From assembly GCF_030463565.1 (NCBI RefSeq), contig NC_134649.1, forward strand, positions 37,473,044 to 37,537,043: DNA of 64,000 nt, written 5' to 3'. The notes under the pieces are model-generated. The model was not told where the DNA came from. It did no database searches and saw only the letters and a program-made list of their open reading frames with translations. Shown here piece by piece: positions 34,801-46,800 of the stretch. The stretch is from Pelecanus crispus. Lineage: Eukaryota > Chordata > Aves > Pelecaniformes > Pelecanidae. Made by a program: the position numbers and the translations under genes. How positions within the stretch are numbered: position 1 is the first letter of the stretch; the number at the start of each line of letters is the position of its first letter.

Positions 34801-37800
34801 GGAGACCCCTGCCCTCACCCCGTAAGGGTGGGCACACACGGCCGGCACCTTCCACCACTGTCATTGCCCTATCCCTGCCACCTTCTCTGCATTTCGTGAG
34901 CCACTGGCGTGTCTGTGCCACTGGTGAGCTGGTAGCTGGTGAACGACACAGTTAACAGCTAATGTGCTGCAGTGGTTGCTCGGGGCTCTGCCAGCCCCCG
35001 CCCGTGCAGTTACCAGCACAGCTTCAGTAAATCCAGCTGAATTCTTGGGCTTTACTTGGTACGTCTCCTCTGACAGCACGCTGTACGGCGATGCCCTTTT
35101 CATGTACTCCCCTGCTTCTGCGTGAGCCTTAGCTTAGCCCGCGATGAGCAGGGTTTCATCTCTGTATCCTGGAGCGTGGGAGGGGGCAGAGGCTGGATCG
35201 TACCGCAGGGCCCTGCAGGGGCGAGAGCAGACTTCTGAGCACCAATCTCTCCAGCCTGAGCTCAAAGGCTCTGCTTTGTTACCTTGGTGCCGGTTTGTGA
35301 CCTCTCTCTTTTGCAGGCTGTAGAGCCGAGCATGGCCAGGATTGCCTGCAAGTGCGTGAGAAGGTGTGGGCGTGCGCTGCCTGGCCGTACCGCTCGGGAC
35401 CCCTGCCTGCCTGCGCCCCAGCTGCGAGCATCCTCGGGAGCGGGTGCTGGATGCAGGCAGGAATCCCCTGCCAGTGCTGCAGAGGGACTGGTCTCCCTAA
35501 ACTGCATGGGGAGAATGGCGAGGCATGTGCATTAACCTGAATTGCTGTGAGCAGGTCATCCCTTGAGTCCTAGGGAGAAGGAGATTGTAGGTGAGACATC
35601 AGCAAATCTGACTTTTGCCCCCCGCGCAACCCATGCTCGTTTTAACTGCAACGTGCTTTTTTGTCCATCCTCTTCAAACAAAGCCATGCCATTTTGGTTA
35701 ACCCGAGGAGTGTGCAGATTCCTTCTAATCACGTGATTTATCCAGGATACTGATATCTGTTTTTTAAGTTTATGACTATAGTGCAGGGGATCCCCAATGC
35801 TGGGTGTCCTGCAAACCCTGAATGCGAGGCGGCCCCTGTGCTGAAGACCCTGCCCCCGACCAGCTCAGCTGAGCAAGGGAGAAGGAGATGACTTACAAAC
35901 AGCATCAACAATGTCATAAAGTACAAGTGTCAAATTAATGCTGTTTTTTTTTATTCCAGCCCTTTTGACAAGGCCCTGTTAATAGAGGGTTGGGGAGCGG
36001 AAACAAAGGAAAGAGCACAGCAGCTAAAAGCCGGTTGTCACAACGCTGCTGCATTAGTGTGAAAATGTTGTGTTTTCTCAGAAAAGCACCCTCTCCATAA
36101 CAAATGGCATCGCACAGCAAGTAGCAGCTCCAGCCTGTGGATTCCTGTGGACTGTAGACAATGTCGACAGGCTTTCTGGGAGAGGGCAGAGATGCTGAGC
36201 CGTTCAGTAGGATTCAGCGCTCTGTACTGCAATCTTCCCTGGGAAGATCAGACTGAGAAAGGTGGAAACCCATGTGGGTGAAAGCCTGGCAGGCTGAGGA
36301 GGGTGAGAGAAGGCAGCACGAATGGGTGCATCTTGTGGAGGGGGTGGCTTTGGAGGGGACAGTGGTAGATGTGGAGGGGACTACAAGCAGGGGATCGGGG
36401 AGTGCACCAGGACAGGTTTTTGGAGGCTGTAGCAGGAGCTGTGTTGAATTTTGGGGTGGGAGCTCACGTGGGAGAGGCACAAGGGCGGACAGGCTGCACA
36501 GGTGTCTCCGGCACTCGCAGGAGACAACAGCGCTGGAGACTTCTGCGCTGCTCCCCTTTCACAGAGAAAGCGTGCAGCTTGCCATAATTTTCTCTTATTT
36601 TCTCAGAAAACAAGATGCATTCTGTGAAGTAACTTGCCTTGCCTTCCAGTGCTCCTTTAAAGGTGTTCAAATGAGCTTTGCTCCATTTCCTTACTTAGAT
36701 CTGTAGTTAGAGGTGGTGAAATGCTCCCTAGGCCATACGGGGCTGCTTGGAGGCTTCATCCCAAAGTTGGGTTTTGAGTGTTGTTTTGTCCTCGATCTGA
36801 TACTTTAACGAATTTGGTAGATGTATTTTAACACACTTGGTTTTATTTTTAAAGTTTTCCCCAGTTGCTTTCCTCCCTCTCTCTTTCTTGGGAAAACAAA
36901 CAAACAAACAAAACCGTCCTAAATTTTCTTTTTCAAAGCTGAGTATTGCAGAGGGGGCCTCTCATCCCCACCTTGTTTGGAGGTTGGGTTTGTGTTTTAC
37001 CCACACCACTACCCACCCCCCCCCCCCCCCCCCCCAGTCTGCAGTTGCTGTTAATTCACATTTGGTTTAGTAATTCATCAGGATATAAATAATACATAGC
37101 ATGTTATCAGAAAACTGCATGCCAGTCCTATGGAGGCAGGCACTTTCAGCCCCGGCAGGGAGGGCTTGCCTTCTGCTGCTCTGCAGCCCCCTAAGGCCAA
37201 TTAATGTGCATCCTTGATGAGATTCTAGCCGCTCCTTAGCTGGATAAATGGTTGCTCTGATGCAGGGAGGGGCCAAAGCAAGTGAAGGTGAAGAGGGTTT
37301 TAGTGTTCAAACAGCTGCAATGAGCGCTGGAATCCAAGCACTCCCCTCGTCTCCTGCTCCTCCCCTGCGTGCACGGGCTGAGGCTGCCAGCGGTGGTACC
37401 TGATGGATGGTGCGGGCACCAGCGGCAGCTTACGGGAGACCTGTGGGTCTGCTGGATCCAGGGCAAAGACTCGGTAGCATGTCCTTTGCTTTCAGCCTTA
37501 GTCCTGTAAAGGTCTTTTCTGAAGGCATATCAACTGTTGATAATCAAAGCCTTGAAGAACGTCTCAAGCGTGGAAACCTGCTTTGCCTTCCTGTGCGCCT
37601 TCGCCACAGCTCTCCCAGCCTCCTGTGTAAGCCTGGGGAATGACATCTTTGGTGTTTCCTGCTTCAAGGCTGGTGTTTATTTCAGCTGCAGTAATGAGTG
37701 CTAAACTGGCTGGCAGGAGGAATAAACGTTGCTATGACAGTTTGGGTGGAGATTTGGAAAAGGCACTTCAAGTGGGAAAACAAGTATAAAACCCAACAAG

Positions 37801-40800
37801 AAGAAAGTGAGCAAAAATGCAAACCCAGAGCCAATGGACTCTGAAGGCCACCAGATTTTGACTAGGTCTGTAACACTCACAGCTGTGTATTTGCTCTATA
37901 GCAGGGCAGCAAGAGCAGAAAGAATTGAGCTTGGGATAAGCTGGGCTTTGCAGTGGGGTCTCAAAAGCGCCCTGCAGCGGGCTGAATGCTCAGGGTTGCT
38001 GCATGCTTCTGAAGCTCTGCCCCTGGCCTTCTTGTAGTGATCGCTGGACTTTGGTGCTTGTAACAGTGACTTTCTTTTCCAACCATAAACCTTGAATGGG
38101 CAGGCTCAGTTTGAAGCATGCCTTCAAATATGTTTCCTTTGGAAGAAGGAGGGGAAAGCGAGATGGCGCTGAGATGGGGTTCTAGCTCTGGGAGCTGTTT
38201 GTTGGCTGTTTGGCTCGTGCGGTGCCTGCTCTGTGGGTTTCACATACTGCGGTCTCTCCTGCCGTAAGCTCTGGTGCAAAAGAACCACAGCTGAAGCAGC
38301 GCAATAACGTGCGGGATGTTGTGTTTCTCAGGTGCTGGAGCAAGATGTGGTTCTCCAGTCTATTGACCGGGCCATTGAGGCTGTGCACAACGCAGCAATG
38401 AAGAATGGGGGAAAGTACAACCTGGAGCAGAGAGATGTCCTCCAGTAAGTATGATGGGCATCTGGGAGAGATGGCAGGTGTAGGGTGCTCAGTGTGTGAT
38501 GCTTGTGTCTTTTCTATCCTTGGGGGTCAAGTTGGATGTCACTGATTTGAGTCCCTGTGCTGCAAAGTGCTGACGCACTCAGAGAGATTCCCAGCATTTG
38601 ATCTGGTAGCCGGTGCTGCTCCTCCTGTCAACTGTGTCCAGCGAGGTGGTGCTGTGGTCTCCCCACTCTGTCCCTGTGCATGTAAAGAAGAGAAAACTCT
38701 CAGCTACACTGTAGGCTTGGAGGAGAAATCCAAAACCTCTATGGATGCATTTTTCTCCCCTCTACCAGCCAGGAATTGTAGAGGTTGTTGGCATGTGGCA
38801 CAAGGTCCTTAATATGTCCTCAAATAATTGCTTGTGAGGAAAATTTTTGGTTTTCTCTGAAACCTCACACTCTGTGCTGAGGCACGCTGGTTTAATCTCA
38901 GTTGAACAGTGATTCTAAAGTGCAGGCAATTTCTGAAGCTTGCAGCGCAATATGTGACTCTTCCCCCGAGGAAGAGGCATTTTTCTCCAGTGAACTGATG
39001 AATAAATCATGGGCTCTTGCAAAGCCTCTTCCTTCCTCCCCCAGAAGTGCTTCCTTAGTTGTTAATGAAACTGGAGTTTGTGTTCAGAGTAATGTAACCC
39101 ATTCTGGTATATATAGCTTAAATACAATAAATCATTTAAAAATATCATTTAAATGTTGCAGCACTGTCGTTCCCTTCCTTGAGCTTTGTTGTTCCTGATG
39201 TCGTCATTCCGTTTCAGAAAACTGATCCATCACCGGAAGGAGACTGTGTCCCGCAAAGGTCACTCTCCCACCCCACAGGGGATGGTTATGACGCAGTCCT
39301 CCAGCGATCACCATCTGGATGTGGCACGACAGCCCAATGGGGTGTGTCGGACAGGATACGAGCGACACCACAGTCTTCCAAACACCGAGTTTGAGGAGGA
39401 GGATGAAGGTCTCTATCAGGTAACAGTGGCTGGATGCTTTCTAGGTTCCTCCTTTGGTGGTATGACATCGCTTGTCCCGTTTAATAAAATGCCTTTGCAG
39501 CTGAAGTCACAAATCAAGTGTTTGTGCTGCTTACCGGGGATTACTGCAATGTAAATTGATGCCGTCTCTATGTAAGGAGTCTGGAACAGTCCCTCTGCCA
39601 TTTACACTTGTGATGCTTTTTGGGATCCTTGAGGGTCCATGGTTTTATGGTGACAAGCGAGATCCACTTTATATTGTGTGACTGTCTCTTGGCAACTTTC
39701 TAAAAGAGTTGCGGGCTCCCCAGAGAGTACTTTGAAAAACAGTTTTGATGTGAGCAGCAGAACTCCCTCCTAGTGCTCAGCACTGCTTTGTTTCCCCCTT
39801 GTTAAGTCTGCACAACAAGATCTTTGGTCCTTAGGCATTTTATCTGCTGTGGCTGCCTATTTTTACTACTCAAAACTTAAAAAAAAAAAAACCAATGAAG
39901 GTCCTCCTTTGTCTGAATGTTGCTTGTCATGATGAATTAAAGGTAAATTGCAGGAAATATGATTTAGAGCAGATTTTTTTTTTTTTTATCTTGGCGGCAC
40001 ACAGTTCCAAGGTTACTGTGCGGCGCCAGCGAGGCTTCAAAGAAGTAGCCCAGGACGGATGCAGCAGTTGTTGGGGATGAATGATGTGGCCGATTACACT
40101 GTGTAGGTATAGCTGGATGTTAGGGCTAAAGGCGCCAAGCAAGGATGAGCATGGAGATTTTTTTTTCTCCCATAGATGAACATGTGCACTGTAGTTTTTC
40201 TTCATCTATCTGGGATAAGTGTTTGGAGGCAGTGTTTATAAGGTACTGATACACTGTCACTCCTAGCAGATGAGGCTTGTTTTACACTTGAAGAACTGCG
40301 AGTCTGCAGTGATGAAAGGTAGCTCTGGCTCATGCAGAACACGGCAATCCCTGCAAACACCATTTTTCTCCGTGGTATTCGTTTTCTTTTCTGGGTAGCC
40401 AAAGCAGCTCCATTCTCAAGCCTGTGCATTACAGGCTAAGCAAATGGAGCACCTTACGGCCCATTCTCCATGCTGATTCCCTGCCTTTTTCTGGTCTGTG
40501 GTTTGGCTGCTTGCCAAAAAGGAGCAAGACAGATTCCTTGGCTGACAAAGAACTGTTTCTGTCTGGGTGGCACTGAGGATGCAGTCGAAAAGCTTCCAGC
40601 TTTGCCCTGTGCTGAAAGGGCTCCTTGAGATTGTAACAGCTCAGTTGAGGGATTTCCTGTGTGCTTTGAAAATACAAAACAGAGGAAGCAGCATTGCTTT
40701 CTTCAGCTGGTTATGCAGCTGCCTAAGAGGAGACCCACTGAAATCTAAACTTTCTCACTAGCTCTGGAGAAGCAGAGGTCTTGGGATGTGCTTTTTACTG

Positions 40801-43800
40801 CTTGGGATTTTTGGGTGCATTCAATGTTTGTATCTGAAAACTTAAGCGAAATTTGAGGTCAAAATTTCCTGTTGGTGGCCTTGCTCCCAGGGCTGAACTG
40901 GCTGAAGTACTTGGCGATGGCACCTGTGCTGAGCCTCTCTTCAGCTCCTCTGTAGTTAGCATAAGGTGGGAAGCTGGGGCAGTTACACACCAGCTGCCAA
41001 GGGAGGAGGTTGGGATATCAGAGCATTTTAGTCATAGCCTGCTGCGTTTGTTCATGCTCAGTGCATTTGTGATGCTTGTCTCCAGAAGCCTTTGCTGCAG
41101 ATCAGTGTGTCTGGCTTGGCAGAGTTTGCATAGAGGAGGTGGTGGGCAGGGGACTGTTGGTTTGGTTTTTTGGTGGTTTTGTTTGTTTGTTTAAAGGTTC
41201 CTACTATAATAGCATTATTCCCAGGAGTTGAAGGAGTGGTGGTGGTCTCTGCCTGTCTGGCTGGGAAGGGGATGGGAATGTTGTGGTTGTGTCAGCTCTC
41301 GACTCAAGCACCACAGGGAGCAGAGCCTCTGCTAGCAGTCCCTGCAAAATGGAAAAGGAGAGGAAGCACGTGTAAAATCCGTAGACTTGGGGAAGTTCAC
41401 AGCCCCCTGGTAGAGGCCTGGGGAAAGGGAGGCTTTCAACACGTGTGCAGGTGCTTCTCTCTGGACCCTTGGTAAGGTCCCTCCTCTTCTCCCCTCTGGA
41501 CAGGAGGGATCTGAGCTGCAGGGACTCCTGCATGGTCACCTTCCCCACGGCAGCTGGACAGAGGATGTTTTCTCCCCTCTCCTCCCCTTCCTTTGGGGGT
41601 TTCAGTGTTGTACACCCTCCACTTGGCCCCATGCAGCAGAGGGAGGAGATGGCCATCGGTTACCCCTTGCAACTCCTGACCGTGCGGCAGCTCACAGCTC
41701 AGGCAGGCACCAGCACAGGGAAATTAATCTGATGCTTCATGTCTAAATGAGGTTGGCAGGGCTCTGAGCTAACATTAGCTGTACATCTATTAATTTAAGC
41801 ACTAGTCTGTAATAGCTGTGTTAAACTTGCGTGGTAAATTTGGAAGGGCTAATGAAGCCATGGAAATACTCTAGAATGACCCAGCCCTAGCTGTCTCCAA
41901 ATAATGTCGTGCTGCTGCTCTAAGATCTGAGCCTGCCTGTCTGCTAAATCCCACTGCTTTGGTAATCGTGGCTGTGCCATGCCAAGCAGCTCCAACTCGT
42001 GCTGTTAGCTCCATTGCTCTGCAGAGAGGGCTCTGCTTTTAGCACAGCTGAGCTTTCCAGATTTGGGACCAGCCTTCCAGCCACGCAATGCAGAGACCTT
42101 TCCTGATCTGTATGGCCTCTCTCAGCTGTGCAGTCTCTTTTTGGACTAACACGGATCATTTTTGAAGCTGTATGCAAGTATCATATAGCGTTTTACCCAG
42201 AGAACAATGTGGGATGGATTGACAAGAGCAGAAGAGCTCAGGCTGGGAGTCTGCAGCAGTATCTCGTACTAATCCACCAGCTAAAGGCGCTTGTAAAGAA
42301 GCAACTTGTTATGTGACACAGTAAAAGGTTGGACGTACTAGGTGTTGGGTGGGAGACAGGGACTGAGAGATCCCTTTTTAAAAGTCTTTGTAAGCTGTGC
42401 AAACTGCTGTGTCTTCACTTGCCGTGAGCACCGTATTGTCAGCTTGTGGCATCGAGTCTTGAACGTTTGAGGTGGCTCCTGAAGGTGTCTTATTTCCAGG
42501 AATATCTTTGCTCCCTTTTCAGAGGAAGTTTCTGCCCTTCCTGGATCCAGGGAAAAAAAAGTACATTTTTGCATTCTCCTGGTTCTGAGCTATTAAAATA
42601 GAGACCTTTCAGGGGTCTGTCTCAGTTTTTCGCTGCGGGGACTGGCAGTGCCCTGTGCAGCGTTATAATAGGGCTGCTCAGCACTGACAGGTCACAGAAA
42701 AACTTCTCTTCCAGGGCTAAAGAAACCTGGAAATTAGCACCATGTGATGGTCTGGATGTGACTGTGGTAGGTAGATTCCAGCTGGCTTCAACCTGGGCTA
42801 CCTGAGACATTCAGGCCATCACCTCCTTTCCCTCCCCATGCTGTCCTGTGTGGTTTTGCTGCAGGCAGCAATTGCAGCATCCCATAAAAACAGAGGTGCG
42901 TTTCAGGCAGCAGGCTCTGAACTGCAGAAGTCCGAAGAGACCTCTAAGAAGTCTCCTGGCCCTGAGCCTCTGGGATGTGAAGATTAGAGGATTGACACAA
43001 TGTGCTCCCACCTAGCTTGGCCGCTGTGTTCAGCGGCGTCTTACTGATCAGAGGTTAAACCTGAGGTTACGCTGCACTGGCGTCGTTCTGGGTGAAAACG
43101 ATGTCGGTGATCACGGTGTCTGGATCTGGCAGGAAAACATGAGTGCAGGAATCTGGGTCTGTAGCTCATATGCTGCTGGCTCAGTGTTCCTAGTGGAGGA
43201 GACTTACAGGAGACATCCCAGATGTTGGGAGTTAATGCAGCTCCCTGGCAAAAGGTTTTCCCAGCGGATCTTGCTGTAGGTAGCGTAGGATTGCACAGAG
43301 GGTCTAGCCCTATTTTCTTCCTCCCTGCATAAGCAGAAATAGCTCTGAAAGCATGGAAAAGGCATTTGCATGTCTCCAGTCCTTGGCTTTGTCTTTCTGC
43401 AAGGGTATTTGTAGCTGATGTAATGAATCTCTCCAGAAGAGTGTCTAAATATGCGCTCTGTTTGCAGCCTCTGTGGAGCTATTGAGAGTAATGTGGAGTC
43501 ACGGTGAGTGTGTGGGATCGCATTTGGAATAAAGGAGGAGTAAATGCTTGACAGGTCTACACGACATGTGTGCTGTGTGCTGCTGAACACAGCAATTAAA
43601 CAAGGGCTGCTTTGCCTGTCACAGGGAGGGGATGAAGCAGGCTTGAGTCCTGCTTTGTTCTTCTAGGAAGCTGCCTATTAATATCTGTCCTCCTGAGAAA
43701 ACTTCCCCGAATGATGAGAGAGATGTAAAGACAAATCTACACATGCACGCGAGAAAGAAGGTTTCATAACGGAGAATGTCTTTATTGTCAACCTCCTTTG

Positions 43801-46800
43801 ATTGCTCTGAAATCTTTCCTTATAGATCCCACCACAGCCCCGGCGTGCTGCTCCTATCACCCCCCCACCTCCAGAGAAACGCAAGAACGCGCAGATTGCT
43901 GCTCCCGTTAAAAGTAAGGACAAACCACTGTCTAGTTCTCAGGCACAAAATGGACACTGGGCAGTATAAGTCACGGTGCCTGGATGCTTTTGTTTTGTGC
44001 TTAAAGGGCATCCATATATATCCTAAATTCCTATAGGTTTTATATCCTTTTTTATATATCTCTAGCTCTCCTAAATTCCTATGGGTTTTAATGCTAATGA
44101 TCATGAGCTAGAGGCCAGTGCTCCTTCATGTCCTCTCTGATCCGGGAGGGTCTGGGCAGCCTGGCGCCTACGGATGGATGCCAGGTACAGCATCCTCCTG
44201 ATCCTCCAGTGTCTGTGGCCTCCTGGGAGCAAACTCTCTGCCTGCTCGTGTGGCTGATCTGGCCAGCACACAACCTTGGTGATTCAAGATCCTTGTGGGT
44301 GTTTCATTCCCACAGGCACCATGGCCGTCTCCCAGCAAGGCAGAGGGAGTTTTCCCTGGCAGTGCAGAATGCGGTGGCTCACCAGGGGGAGCTCACTGGT
44401 AGCACTTTTAGGACAGGCCTAAGTCTGCTTTTGTCTCCCAGTCTGTCAGGTGCTTTCTTTGTACAGTGCTCAGATGGGATTTCCATGAAATCAGTGGCTG
44501 GTGTCTGTAAGGAGTAGAAACAATACCAGGGGCACGGCCGCGTATGTGCTGCCCACAGGCCAGGGGAGTTGCTGGTTGTGAGCACTTCAGAGCAGAGCAG
44601 GGCCACCGGGCCAAGGCAGGAGCTTCTCCATCTTCAGCGCGGTTGGGCTGGCAGAGGCAGCGGCCATCCTGCTGAGTTGCTGTCAGCTTGCCCAAGTACT
44701 CTCCTGTGCTGTGACAGTCACACCATTGGTGACACACACCCCATCTCGAGCCCACTCATCTCACCTTGTGAGGACCAGGGCAGAGCTGTTGACTTGCAGG
44801 TAGTTAATTGAAACTTGGGGCTGGCACCAGCTTGCTTAATGGTACTTAGTGGTATTGAGCCATTTTTCACTGCAGTAGCAGGACTTTGCAAAGGTCAGTT
44901 TCCTTCAACTCCTATGATTTTGTGAGTGCTGCTCTGTTAGGAGGAGAAGGAAAAAAGAGGGATGCTGAACACCTGTGGGAGGGAGGGGCCTTGTTTTTCT
45001 GCCTATGTTGTGCTTGCCTTGGGATGGAGTGGTGAATGGAGTCGTGTAGGGCTCCCAGGACCAATGGGGCAGGAGGGGTTGGAGTTGCCTGCAGAGGTGT
45101 TTCACATGTCTGCCCCACTGGTCCTTCCTTTAGTGTGGGGGAAACTGCCTTCCCTGAGAGCTGGGCTCCCCGTGGGGTGCGCTCCTTCTCTTCTAGCACC
45201 AACATCAGCTGCTCTTGTGAAGCTCTAGATGAAGGTAGCCCAGTTTGCCCAAGTAACTTGTCATAGTCAGGGAAGGGCTCAGATACATTTCTGCCCCCTA
45301 GAAATGAATAAATAAGGTTTACAAAAAATATATATTAGACCTGGTTAAAGGAGAGAAAAATCTTAACACTTCTTTGCTTGTAGTGAATTTGTTTCCTTAG
45401 AAGTTGGGCAGCTACCACTGCTAGAGCTAGTCAAAACTAGAGGCAGGGGGAAAAATACAGTAGAGCAGATAACATGGAAGCTTGTGAAAGCGGTGGATGC
45501 TAGCAGGGCTGCAAGGTTCATGATCAAATGTTGGAGAGTGCTGAAAAGGAGAGACTAGAGGTGTTGTCAGCCAAATCTTTCCTTCACTGTCAGTGCTAAC
45601 CATGGTGTGCAGTCAGTGAGGTTCATGCAAGAGGGAGGCGCGGGCTGGCGTGTGAAGCCTTCAGTGTCTTGCAATTCTCAGGCACCGTCATTCAAAAGTG
45701 AGGGCTTCGCTCCTGAATGCAGAAAAAGGCCCTCGCTAACCCAGGGGGAAAAGACTTTTCTGTCCCTTAGTCCTGTCACTCCCTTCCCCTGCATAAAACA
45801 CTAAGCCCTTTGAAGGGTATTCATCTCAATAGAGTAGTTTTCCCCTTTCTAAAGAGGTGATTGTGCGGGAATGCTCCAGAGAGAACTGGTACAATTTTGC
45901 TTTGAGATTAGTGAGGCAGGAAGAGGAGTTAAACAGCTCTGGTCGCATGCACAATGAGCCTTTTAATGGACTGCACTGTAGCAATTTGGTTTTTTTCTTT
46001 TTCCCTTTGATGCTGTTGCTAAGGCACTTTTAATTGTTCCCTTTCAGACACTATTGAAATTATTCCTGGGTCAGCCTCTAGCACCTCTTCTATAAGCACG
46101 ACATCCCTGGATACCTTGTACAGTGCTTCTTCTGCGTCAGAGGCTGCTCTCCCGACGGCCACCTCCAGTCCTGCCAACACCCCACCTCCTGTCCCAAGCC
46201 GGAGCGTCCACACCACCATAACGCGTAATTTGGACGCCGGCTCTGTGGCCCACTCCCGCTACGGGACTTCCCCAAAGGATGGGGCCAGCAAATCTCCCCA
46301 AACCAAGAGGGCTGCCCCGGCACCGCCAGCTGAAGGGGGGACCCAGAGGTCCCACACTGTGGATGGGGAGAAGACTTCTCAGGTGAAGAAAGCTGCCCCG
46401 GCCCCCCCTGCAAGCCTGGATGCCTTCAACTCCCTCTGCCTGGAGGATAAGAAGGCGGCTGTGGTGGAGCCGGTGTCACCAGAACCCAGTGGTCTGGTGG
46501 CATCGGTGCCCAAGACGATAGGTGCCGAACTGATTGAGCTGGTGCGCAGGAACACCCACCTCAGCTACGAGCTGTCCCGTGTGGCCATCGGTGTGGTCAT
46601 CGGCCACATCCAGACCTCCATTCCAGCAACCAGCAGCATCATGGAGCAGATTCTCATCTCCGTGGTGGAGAGTAAGGTAACGCATGTGGGGCTGGGCTGG
46701 GGGGCTGCTGCAAACCACCTCCTAGCATTGGGCAGGTGGTGTTATGAGTCAATGAGCTCCCCTAATGTTTGGGATGAGAAGTGCAGTGAGATCCTACTGC

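Larger units (their letters stand above)
16845..38331 (+). other. NCKIPSD: NCKIPSD intron 1 (21.5 kb)
   Basis: This long first intron runs from the CpG island to exon 2, phase 0. It contains only one recognisable transposon piece (CR1 at 29780), several homopolymer and simple repeats, a perfect hairpin at 23977 and some CpG-containing, complex stretches (for example 20030-20320) that could be regulatory. No open frame in it matches a protein I know. The longest, 234 codons on the minus strand at 29120-29824, is helped by a G19 run and has no splice or start context. Confidence 0.85.
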
